A DNA stretch of 64,000 nt from Narthecium ossifragum (taxonomy: Eukaryota; Streptophyta; Magnoliopsida; Dioscoreales; Nartheciaceae), in the NCBI GenBank assembly GCA_963920575.1, contig OY986973.1, positions 20,131,851-20,195,850 on the forward strand, in the 5' to 3' direction. Shown here in pieces: positions 56,290 to 64,000 of the stretch. The notes under the pieces are model-generated. The model ran no database searches. It worked only from the letters and a program-made list of their open reading frames with translations, and was not told the origin of the DNA. The stretch's first letter is position 1. Each line of letters starts with the position of its first letter. The position numbers and the translations under genes are program-made.

Positions 56290-56780
56290 CACAGCTTCGC
56301 GCCGTCGAGGAGAGGAGGGAGAGCCGGGAGACTCGAGCCGCAGGGGAGAGTGATGGAGAGAGAGCTCCAAACCCTCAAAGCTTCACGCCGTCGAGGAGAG
56401 GAGGGAGAGCCGGGAGAGCCGGGAGACTCGAGCCGCAGGGGAGAGTGATGGAGAGGGAGCTCCAAACCCTCAAACCTTCGCGCCGTCGAGGAGAGGAGGG
56501 AGAGCGGGAAGACTCGAGCCCCAGGGGAGAGGATGGAGAGAGAGCTCCAAACCCTCAAAGCTTCGCGCCGTCGAGGAGAGGAGGGAGAGCCGGGAGACTC
56601 GAGCCACATGGGAGAGATGGAGAGAGAGCTCCAAACCCTCAAAACTTCGCACCGTCGAGGAGAGGAGGGAGGGCTGGGAGATGCGAGCCATAGGGGAGAG
56701 GATAGAGAGAGAGCTCCGAACCCTCAAAGCTCCGCGCCGTCGAGGAGAGGAGGGAGAGCCGGGAGACGCGAGGAGAGGAT
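56290..56780. repeat. GC-rich tandem array, about 95-bp units
   Basis: Five to six units containing GCGCCGTCGAGGAGAGGAGG, GAGACTCGAGCCGCAGGGGA and GAGCTCCAAACCCTCAAA. All three forward frames are open for long stretches because unit lengths drift, which rules out a conserved protein. Confidence 0.92.
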
Positions 56781-57114
56781 GGAGAGTGACCAAACCCTAG
56801 GCGGCGAGAGTATCGGGGCTGGGGAGACTGATATCGGGTGAGTGGTGGAATTAATTCCATCACTTAAGTTTCCTTTCCACCCACTTCTACTGTTTCCACC
56901 AATATTTTGGGTGGAAAGTGCTGTTTTTGGTAGAATGGTGGAAAGGTTTTCATCATTTCCCACCCTAACCAAACATAAGAAAACTGGGTGGAATGGTGAA
57001 AACATTTCCATTCCACCATTCCACCAGCAATTCCACTGCAACCAAACACCCCCTAAGACATATTATACTTCATAGTTCATACAGTATTATTGTAATTTTA
57101 TAACGAGAAATGAT

Positions 57115-57421
57115 CCTATGGCCTAGCGTGGTGCGCATGCATTGATCATTCATTTGCTGACGTGGCAAAAATTTTTAAACCCTAAACTACCCTCATCCCC
57201 TACCTCCCCTCTCTCCCCCATCCCACCCTCACCTCCTCCACCACCCCCCACCACGCCGGCAACCACCGCCGGCCCGCCGTCCCCCCCCCCCCCCGGCCGC
57301 CCCGCCGTCACCTTCCCACCCCAGCAGCCGCCGCCGTCGCCAGCGGGAGAGAGAGGGGGGCGGGGCTACCTCCTCTCTCTCTCCCCTTCCTGGCGTGGCC
57401 GGCGGCGGTGAACCCCCGCCG

Positions 57422-57468
<47 letters not shown>

Positions 57469-57720
57469 CTTCCTGGCGTGGCCGGCGGCGACGACCCCCC
57501 CCTCTCTCTCTCCTGCGGGCGACGGCGGCGGCGGCAGCTGCGACTGCTGGGGTGGGTAGGGGACGGCGGGCCGACGGTGGCTGCCGGCGTGGTGGGGGGT
57601 GGTGGAGGAGGTGAGGGTGGGATGGGGGAGAGAGGGGAGGTAGGGGATGAGGGTAGTTTAGGGTTTTTTCGGTTTTTTAATTTTTTTTTTCAAAAAATCT
57701 GGGATGTGGCGTGTTGAGTC
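57115..57720. mobile_element. Foldback element with about 80-bp GC-rich arms
   Basis: The sequence AACTACCCTCATCCCCTACC continuing to CACCACCCCCCA (about 57180-57250) is matched nearly perfectly in inverted form at about 57595-57670. Outer parts (GCTGACGTGGCAAAA and its inverse TGGGATGTGGCGTG) also pair loosely. Between the arms lie two copies of CCCCTTCCTGGCGTGGCCGG and a CT microsatellite. No TSD could be fixed. Confidence 0.65.
57424..57468. repeat. (CT)n microsatellite
   Basis: About 22 CT units inside the foldback element. Confidence 0.95.
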
Positions 57721-58692
57721 CAACTTGTTGTGCGAATAGCAACAATAATATATATATATATATATATAGGAATTTTCAGGGTAAAACTAGTTTTATAAGT
57801 CTTTACATCAAACTCCAATCGTGACCGTCCGATCGGCACCGTCCGATCCGATCGGACGGTCACGATCAAAATCACGGCTATTAGGTATGCTTCCCTGCTT
57901 CCTACCCCGAGCTTCTTACATCGCCTCGACAACGGCGCACGCTCCAGCGTCCCGGCATCCCTCCTCCGATCCTCCTCCTCTCCTCCGGAGCCCCGACATC
58001 CCTCCTCCTCTCCTCCGGAGCGCCGGTCCCGGCATCCCTCCTCCAGCATCCCGCGACCAGCTTCTCCGCCGACCAATGTCGCCCTCGGCATCCCTCGACC
58101 TCTTCCCAAACTCGGAGCGGCGGTCCCGCGACCAGCTTCTTCGCCGAACCCACCGGCCGCTCGCGACCCAACTCCCGTGCTCTAGAGTGTGCGCCGTTGC
58201 CACATCCTCCCGTGCCCTAGAGCGTGCGCCGTTGCCGCATCCTCCCGTGCCCTAGAGCGTGCGCCGTTGCCGCATCCTCCCGTGTCCTAGATTGCCGCCG
58301 GCTCGTCACCGTTGCCTCGCCCCGTCCTCCCGTGCCCTAGACATCGCCCCCATGCCCCAGCTTGCCACCCCGAGCTTCTTAGCATCGCCTCCACAACGGC
58401 GCACGCTCCAGCGGTCCCGGCATCCCTCCTCCTCTCCTCCGGAGCCCCGGCATCCCTCCTCCTCTCCTCCGGAGCGCCGGTCCCGCTACCCAGTCGCCGA
58501 CCAACGTCCCCCTCGGCATCCCTCCTCATCTCCTCCGGAGCGCCGGTCCCGTGACCAGCTTCGCCGCCGACCAACGTCGCCCGCGGCATCCATCGACCTC
58601 TTCCTCAAACTCGGAGCGGCGGTCCCGCGACCAGCTTCTCCGCCGAACCCACCGGACATCACGATCGCCACAGCTCCTTAAGCCAAAGATCC
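57721..58692 (+). other. Leader region of the FAR1-related gene with GC-rich repeats
   Basis: A short palindrome (CCGTCCGATCCGATCGGACGG) lies near 57840. From 57900 the DNA becomes C-rich, with repeated GGCATCCCTCCTCCTCTCCT and TCCGGAGC(G/C)CCGG(T/C) units and a partial duplication: 57900-58145 resembles 58370-58650. Open frames here are Pro/Ser-rich and inconsistent. It probably includes the promoter and 5' untranslated region of the gene that follows. Confidence 0.5.
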
Positions 58693-61600
58693 ATGTCGTC
58701 GGAGAAGACTTCTTCACAGGGAAATTCTGTTAATGGTATTGACTGATTGTTCATCTTGGTATTTCTGTTTATGAGGAAATTCTTGGTCTTTGATTTGGTT
58801 TTTTTCAGCTGAACCCATGACTTCGGTGGAGGGCATGGATGATGCACAGCTCCGACCAGAGCGCGCCACTCTCCCCGTGGAAGATCTAGATATCCGAAAC
58901 TTATCTCTCTACAGGAGGTGAGATTGAACATTAAAAATGATCATATCAAAAATTGATTTTGCATTCTTGAAATTTCTTAAAGGTTTGTCTGATTATGCAT
59001 TCTAGAAATTTTCTTATCGAAAAAATGTCTGATTATGCCATAATGGTTTGTCTGATTATGCATTCTAGAAATTTTCTTATAACTCTGCATTTTTTTAGCA
59101 TATCAAAATGGTCATACCAAAAATAGATTTTTTTCTATGCCATTGATTTGGAAATATGCATTCTGAAAAACAAGTGTGTATATTAATTCAGATCTGCTTC
59201 CTCAAGATTTTAAGATTTGCTTCGTCAAGTGTGTATAAAGGTTAGACTAATTATTCCAGAAAAACAATTAATTCAGAATTGCTTCCTCAAGATTTTGCAA
59301 AATTATTCCCACCAACACATTGCATGGATATTAAGTCATTCTCTATGCAAATTTTAATACATGGATGTATATCAAGTTGAATAAAACTATGTAACTAGCT
59401 TGCATTATTACTTCTTTCCAATACATGGATGCATTATTAATTCTTTTTGCCGTAGTTCCCAAGTTGACAATGAAACAACACATCATGTGTCAAGGGAGTT
59501 TGATGATAGCAGCCAGAGTGTTACTGTTTATAAGGGTGTGCCAAAGGTGGATTCTAAATTAATACCAACCATTGGTATGACTTTTAAGACATTGGATGAG
59601 TGTGAAAGCATTTATAAAAAATATGCATGTGCTGCCGGATTTGATTTTACTAGACAGACAATAAAATATCAAAATGTGAAGGGCACTGATGAAAGAGTGG
59701 TGAGCCAAAGGATCTTGGTTTGCTACAAGTATGGCAAGTGGGAAGATAAATCAACGGTTAGAAAATGTGGCATGGCAAAGACTGATTGTAAGGCTATGGT
59801 GCGATTTAAGTTGGATATGGCTACAAGGCAGTATATTGTGGGAAAGTTTGTGGAAGAACATAATCATGAGTTGTGCACCCCAAGTAGGAGACATTTTCTT
59901 AGAAATCGCCGAAGAATAGTTGAAGCCAAGCAAAGTCTCTTTAAGGATCACCAGTCAGTGAACATCCGTATTTCACAAACAATGGGAATCTTGCGGAATG
60001 AAAGTGGAGGACATGACAAGATTGGTTTCACAAAGAGGGATGCTTGGAATTTGAGGAGAGATATGAGGGAAGAGGTTAGAGGCCTTGATGCAGAGTTGCT
60101 GCTAGAAATTTTCAAAGGAAAGCAAAAAAAGAATCCATAGTTTTTTTATAGGATTCTATGTGATGCGGAGGGCAAACTGACACATTGTTTTTGGATGGAT
60201 GTGCATTCCAGATTGTAGTGCAGAAACTTTGGGGAAGTGTTAGCTTTTGATACAACATATAACACTAACAAGTATTCTATGATTTTTGCACCATTTTCTG
60301 GAATAGACAACCACTTCAACACAATGATTCTCGGAAGTAGCTTTATAAAGGATGAAACCATTGACTCTTTCATATGGTTATTTGAGACTTGGGTCGAAGC
60401 AAGTGGTAGATGTCCTAATACAATTATAACATATCAAGATCCTGCAATGAGAGCTGCCATCGAACGAGTTTTTCCCTTTGCTCGTCACAGGTTTTGTATT
60501 TGGCACATAACCAAAAAATTGACTGAGAAGTTGGGGGGGGGGGGATAGACAATAAAATTGAGGTCATCGATAAAATAACAAGTTGTATTTGGAATGCCGA
60601 GATTGATGAAGAGTTTTGTGCAATTTGGACAAGTATTATAACAGAACATCACCTCAGTGACTATGATTGGTTGGCCAGCATGTATGAAATGAGAAATCGT
60701 TGGATCCCCCTTTATTTGAAGAGTTGTTTCTTTGCGGGGATGCATAGTAGCCAAAGGAGTGAAAGCTTGAACAGCTTTTTAAAGAAATACTCCACTGAAA
60801 AAATACGTTGATGGACTTTTATGCAAGGTAAGCAGTGCAATCTGTCTTTAATTCAGCTTAGTTAATCATTTCAGAATAGTTAGGTATGAAATCTAGGTTT
60901 AGTTTCCTTGCTTTATGTTTCTTTGCTTTATGTCCTTTCAGTTTTCAAAAAATGCATTATTCTTCGGTTTTCAAAACTTTGATGGACCTTCATGCAAGGT
61001 TTACTAATGGACTTGAAGAGCAAAGACAAGATGCATTGGAGGACGAGCATCGCAACATTGATAATCAGACGAAGTTGAAAACTGCATGGCCTTTAGAGAA
61101 ACAAATGTCTCAAATTTATACCAAGAAGATCTTTTATAAGTTCCAAGAAGAAGTTCAAGCTTGATGCATAACGTCTTCGTTGGTGGTGAAGATGATGATG
61201 GGAATGTATATCTCATCCAAGAATTAGGCAAAGAAAGTAAAAAAAGGTTGTCATTCACAAGGAAACAAATATGGGAAGATGCTCGTGTAGGCTTCTGGAG
61301 TTCCTTGCCATCCCATGCAGGCATTTGTTAGCGGTGGTGAAGTATCGCAATCACATGATGTTTCCTGGGGAGTATATTTTGCACCGTTGGACAAGGAGTG
61401 CCACAGTCAAGGTGAAAAATGTGGATGATGATTCTGTTAGCAGGACAAAAAGGTCTGAGTTAAGTTATGTAGCCAACCAACTTATTGATGATGCACTTGA
61501 TGGAAATGAGACATTCTCATTCACCATGAGCAGTTTACGTGATCTTAGGGAGCAAATTCAAAAAATGAAAGCAGAAAAAAAAAAAAAGATCATTGGCTTG

Positions 61601-62036
61601 GATGAGGAAACAATTGCGGAAAATGATGACATTTCACAAGTTTCCTCAAGTGTGGGGAAAAGGCCGGCTATTAGTGAGTTGTGTATCAATGAACCTGATA
61701 TAGCAAGACCCAAGGGGAGTGGGAAGCGCTTGAAGTCAACGTTGGAGAAGCAAGCTGCAAAGGCTAGGCTTTGTAATTCTTGCAAGCAACGCGGAGTCAA
61801 TCATGATAAAAGAAATTGCCCTCTACTTAGTAAGTAAACTAGCTGTTACAACATGTAGCTTTAGGTTGAATGTTGTTGTTCTTTAATCTTTTCATTCATG
61901 TTTAAATTTCTTAGCTCATAGTAATCTTTCATGTTTAGGTAAGAATTCTCAACCTATGAGCAGCAACACCGACTATACCTAAACACTATTCCTCTATGGG
62001 GGACAGCAGTATGAATTTGTCCTTGCAATTTACAAG
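58693..62036 (+). pseudogene. FAR1-RELATED SEQUENCE-like gene, degenerate
   Basis: Exons 58693-58735 and 58809-58917 (MSSEKTSSQGNSVN, then VEDLDIRNLSLYRR) join in phase to 59456 onward. FAR1 DNA-binding domain: GMTFKTLDECESIYKKYA, KCGMAKTDCKA, EEHNHELCTPSRRHFLR. The MULE-like core follows: AFDTTYNTNKYSM and IITYQDPAMRAAI, then RHRFCIWHI. SWIM finger CSCRLLEFLAIPCRH and a C-terminal knuckle CNSCKQRGVNHDKRNC are near 61281 and 61772. It is interrupted by in-frame TAG at 60138-60140 and 60216-60218, a frameshift at a run of 12 G (60533-60544), a stop after KKYSTEKIR, and a frame change before the SWIM finger. FRS proteins are transcription factors domesticated from MULEs. No TIRs were seen, so this is probably a dead host gene. 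Reading resumes past a TAA at 61980 as YGGQQYEFVLAIYK to a donor at 62037. Confidence 0.85.
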
Positions 62037-62190
62037 GTAAACCAAATCAAAGGTCCTCCATTTTATATATGTCATTTTGATCACAGTATTATTGGAGTTC
62101 TTGATAGATATATGCTCGATCATTTTGACCACATATATAAGCTGCATAACAATCTACTTGTGGTTGTCGTATTGTTAACAAGTTAAAGAG

Positions 62191-63243
62191 ATGAAGGAAA
62201 AGGCTATGAATGCTCTTAGTCCATACACCTCATCTTCCTCTGATGACACCAGAGATGACACGGTTATTAATTCACAACAGCACTCCCAGATAAGCAATCA
62301 GCCATTTGTATCTCTTCTGGAATTGGTTAGCGCAATTTATCAGGTCAACTCTACGCCTTTCCTTACTTGAGACTGTACATTATCACCTTTGTCTATAACA
62401 TAATTAAGTGGTTCTTTACAATGAGCTAACATAGATGCTTACAAAGGCCTGCTGGACACAGACCACCAGATGTCAAATGATAAACTTGGTCTAAATGTTG
62501 TGGGACATAACCTATGGTAGAAGAATTGTAGTTTTTGTGGAATAAATTTAAATCCTAGATTCTGATACGAGCTATTTGTCTAGAGTTCGTGGATGAATTT
62601 GCAAAGCCTGAAAACATTGATATCAATGTTCGTATTTTGTGGAGTGGTTGAAGTTATTTGTCTTTTGTTCAGAGAGATTTATTTGTAGTGAATTTAGTCA
62701 AATTATTATTCTTCTCACTTCCTATGTACTCTAGATTTATGGTATAAAATCATGCATTCTGTTAAGAAGCAATTGCCATGAAACAATCTATATTTTTTAT
62801 GTTGGGTTTATAATGATTGAAAGGTTACTCTCTTGCTCTCAAGATCATGCACTTTCAGCCATACAAGAGCATGTTTGTGCGGATCAGATGTGAAGACCCT
62901 CTGATTATGTTATTGAGTAATGAGAAGAAATTGTTTAATAGGATTTTTCTCTCTTAATGGATTGTTCTCTGAATGCTTAAGAGTAATTTGTCAACAATGG
63001 TTTGAACCAAGTAATTATGGAAGTTGTCTTCACATTAACTTTTTTTGGCTCATATGCAGCCACATGGCATACAATGCTTTCTTAGAACGTTTTCTCTCTT
63101 TTTTAACATTATCTATGTTTGGTTTGATCACAAGTACTCTGTTCTTACTTCTTAGGCGAAGACTGGAAGCGGCTCAAGAGATGTTAGAGAATGAAGAGGA
63201 AGATGACAGTACAGAGCAGGTTGATAATTTTAAATCTGCTTAA
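62191..63243 (+). CDS. Unidentified 3' exons
   Basis: An exon at 62191-62343 encodes 51 residues (MKEKAMNALSPYTSSSSDD, later PFVSLLELVSAIYQ) and ends at a CAG/GT donor. It can join in phase to the preceding exon ending at 62036. A further stretch at about 63156-63243 encodes RRRLEAAQEMLENEEEDDST and VDNFKSA-stop after a good TTAG acceptor, but its frame does not join directly to the 51-residue exon, so an intermediate exon is missing or a frameshift exists. The acidic, helix-forming C-terminus looks like real coding sequence. I do not recognise the family. It may be the tail of the FAR1-related gene or a separate host gene cut by the decay upstream. Confidence 0.4.
62344..63150. other. Intron-like AT-rich sequence
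   Basis: Lies between the two exons described around it. No other feature was seen; an open frame at 62920-63243 is mostly intronic until the last exon. Confidence 0.5.
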
Positions 63244-63653
63244 ATTCTTGTAAAAAACGGCGAAAGCTTATCTCAACTATGATTTTTTAGTTACAATTTC
63301 AAAAGAGATGTTTTAGTTGCTCTCTATTCTTGAACTTGGTGATTGTAGAGGGGAGGGTGGGAAGTATTTAAGGGGAGTTGTATCATTATTTCTTCCTATT
63401 TCTACCATGTATGTAGAACTTGTCCAGTTTGGACAGGCCTGGCTTCTTCAAACGTTTTAGCTATTATCAATCATGGTTACTTGATAATCATTCTATTATT
63501 GTACTGAAACGAGAACTGTGGCAATTTGTTGTATTTCAAATTTGTATGATTCTTCCTGTTCGTAAATCATTCAATAGCGCAAAGAATCTAACAGGGGAAT
63601 GCATGATGAGTGTATACCTACCACCCTACATCAAAGTAAAAGGCTTAATTTTT

Positions 63654-63866
63654 TCAGTTATGCGTTGTTCGTGGTGCACTAACAATGCCCTGATAGTACC
63701 GACACTCCAGCTTTCCACTGTTCCATCTTTTAATATAACTTGAGAACATCTCCCGTGCAGTTTCAGATGAAAGGTCAAAGAAGTACTGCCCTCTCTCTTC
63801 CTTCAGCCAAGTTGAGAACTCATTGTTTTTAGAGAAGTAGTCATTCTTCGACAGCTCTGCGAAGTC
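63654..63866 (-). CDS. Style cell-cycle inhibitor 1 (SCI1)-like, last exon (partial)
   Basis: Minus-strand exon preceded by a pyrimidine tract and AG acceptor. The 70-residue frame contains DYFSKNNEFSTWLKEERG, FFDLSSETAREMFSSYIKRW, then GKLECRYYQGIVSAPRTTH, ending at a stop. The pattern DYF-x-KNxEFxxWLKEE, DLSSxxAReLF, and YYxGI followed by PR-T-H is what I recall of the conserved C-terminus of SCI1-like nuclear proteins that restrain cell division in the pistil. Earlier exons would lie at higher coordinates; the remaining 130 bases to the window end look intronic. It is convergent with the plus-strand exons ending at 63243. Confidence 0.65.
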   Translation of the reverse strand, partial: DFAELSKNDYFSKNNEFSTWLKEERGQYFFDLSSETAREMFSSYIKRWNSGKLECRYYQGIVSAPRTTHN

Positions 63867-64000
63867 CTTTCCCAAACAAAAAAAAAGATAAAAGTATATA
63901 AAAAGGAAAAAAAGTTTTCCTGCCTGAATTCATCAGACTAACATGTATGACGAAATCATATGTATTTGATTTAGATCTCCTGTTTCTATTTGGCCTTTAC
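63867..64000. other. Probable intron of the SCI1-like gene
   Basis: AT-rich, with a polypyrimidine tract when read on the minus strand just before the exon. Truncated by the window end. Confidence 0.5.

Larger units (their letters stand above)
53987..57053. mobile_element. PIF/Harbinger-type element, non-autonomous, with tandem arrays
   Basis: The left end GGGCATGTTTGGTTGCA and inverted right end GGGGGTGTTTGGTTGCAG are flanked by TAA on both sides (53984-53986 and 57054-57056). The related block at 20635 reads uninterrupted through GTTAAGACATATT, which confirms the insertion site. Terminal regions repeat GGAAA-G-TGGTGGAAT-type words. The interior holds two tandem arrays and no transposase. 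Open frames in it are by-products of the arrays. Confidence 0.9.

Noticed and set aside
56121..56841. Several long open frames on both strands with repeats of RRGEEGEPGDSS type
   Set aside because: They are by-products of the 95-bp tandem array; all frames are open and the reading frame shifts between units.
57408..58681. Pro/Ser/Arg-rich open frames near the CT microsatellite and C-rich repeats
   Set aside because: Low-complexity, open in several frames on both strands, no start context or domain.
59456..61982. The FAR1-related gene as an autonomous MULE transposase
   Set aside because: No TIR pair or 9-11-bp TSD was found around it, and its domain make-up with an upstream leader exon fits domesticated FRS genes.
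1..64000. tRNA, rRNA or microRNA genes
   Set aside because: I saw no cloverleaf A/B-box pattern or rRNA sequence. Foldbacks that could resemble microRNA precursors are all explained as MITEs or TIRs; a dedicated covariance search would be needed to be sure.

Overview
This is a 64 kb piece of nuclear DNA from a flowering plant, most likely a monocot. The main intact host gene is intronless and very GC-rich at third codon positions, as in commelinid monocots, while the intergenic DNA is AT-rich and packed with plant transposons (Mutator-like, hAT, CACTA, PIF/Harbinger, copia LTR, LINE). Two runs of exactly 200 N mark assembly gaps (942-1141 and 43974-44173). I cannot name the species.

Host genes are few. 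An intact nodulin-like/MFS transporter of the NFD4-like family lies at 2318-4174 (+). A truncated, frameshifted paralogue lies at 24306-25347. The right edge carries what looks like the last exon of a style cell-cycle inhibitor 1 (SCI1)-like gene (63654-63866, -), facing unidentified exons at 62191-63243 (+). Gene-like exons of an unidentified gene lie on the minus strand at 44.4-46.6 kb, and a related fragment of that block occurs at 19.5-20.7 kb. FAR1-related genes appear as a 5' fragment (28.9-29.6 kb) and as a long decayed copy (58.7-62.0 kb).

The rest is a mosaic of mobile elements whose ends I could place by terminal inverted repeats (TIRs) and target-site duplications (TSDs). MULE-1 (4947-16830, 9-bp TSD) carries two plant-mobile-domain (PMD) genes and a FAR1/MULE transposase fused to an OTU cysteine-protease domain. 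MULE-2 (47147-53602, 10-bp TSD, TIRs of about 200 bp) carries a MuDR-type transposase and a PMD/DUF1985-like gene. A hAT element (36846-41347, perfect 8-bp TSD) has an apparently intact 679-aa transposase. Others are a gag-only copia element with both LTRs (33859-36493, 5-bp TSD), a solo LTR (41768-42454), a Pack-MULE-like element (30684-32065, 10-bp TSD), a Harbinger-type element (53987-57053, TAA TSD), a 5'-truncated LINE tail (44879-45313, 15-bp TSD), two CACTA families around 22.1-26.5 kb, and several MITEs.

The most interesting pattern is shared by the two large MULEs. Each pairs a transposase with a PMD-type accessory gene and has its introns and spacers filled with its own short palindromic motif: CGGTA/TACCG in MULE-1 and ACGCGT in MULE-2. 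This resembles the VANC anti-silencing arrangement of Arabidopsis VANDAL elements, in which an element-encoded protein recognises short motifs repeated in the element's own noncoding DNA. Here the candidate protein would be of the PMD type. This is an inference from sequence layout only.
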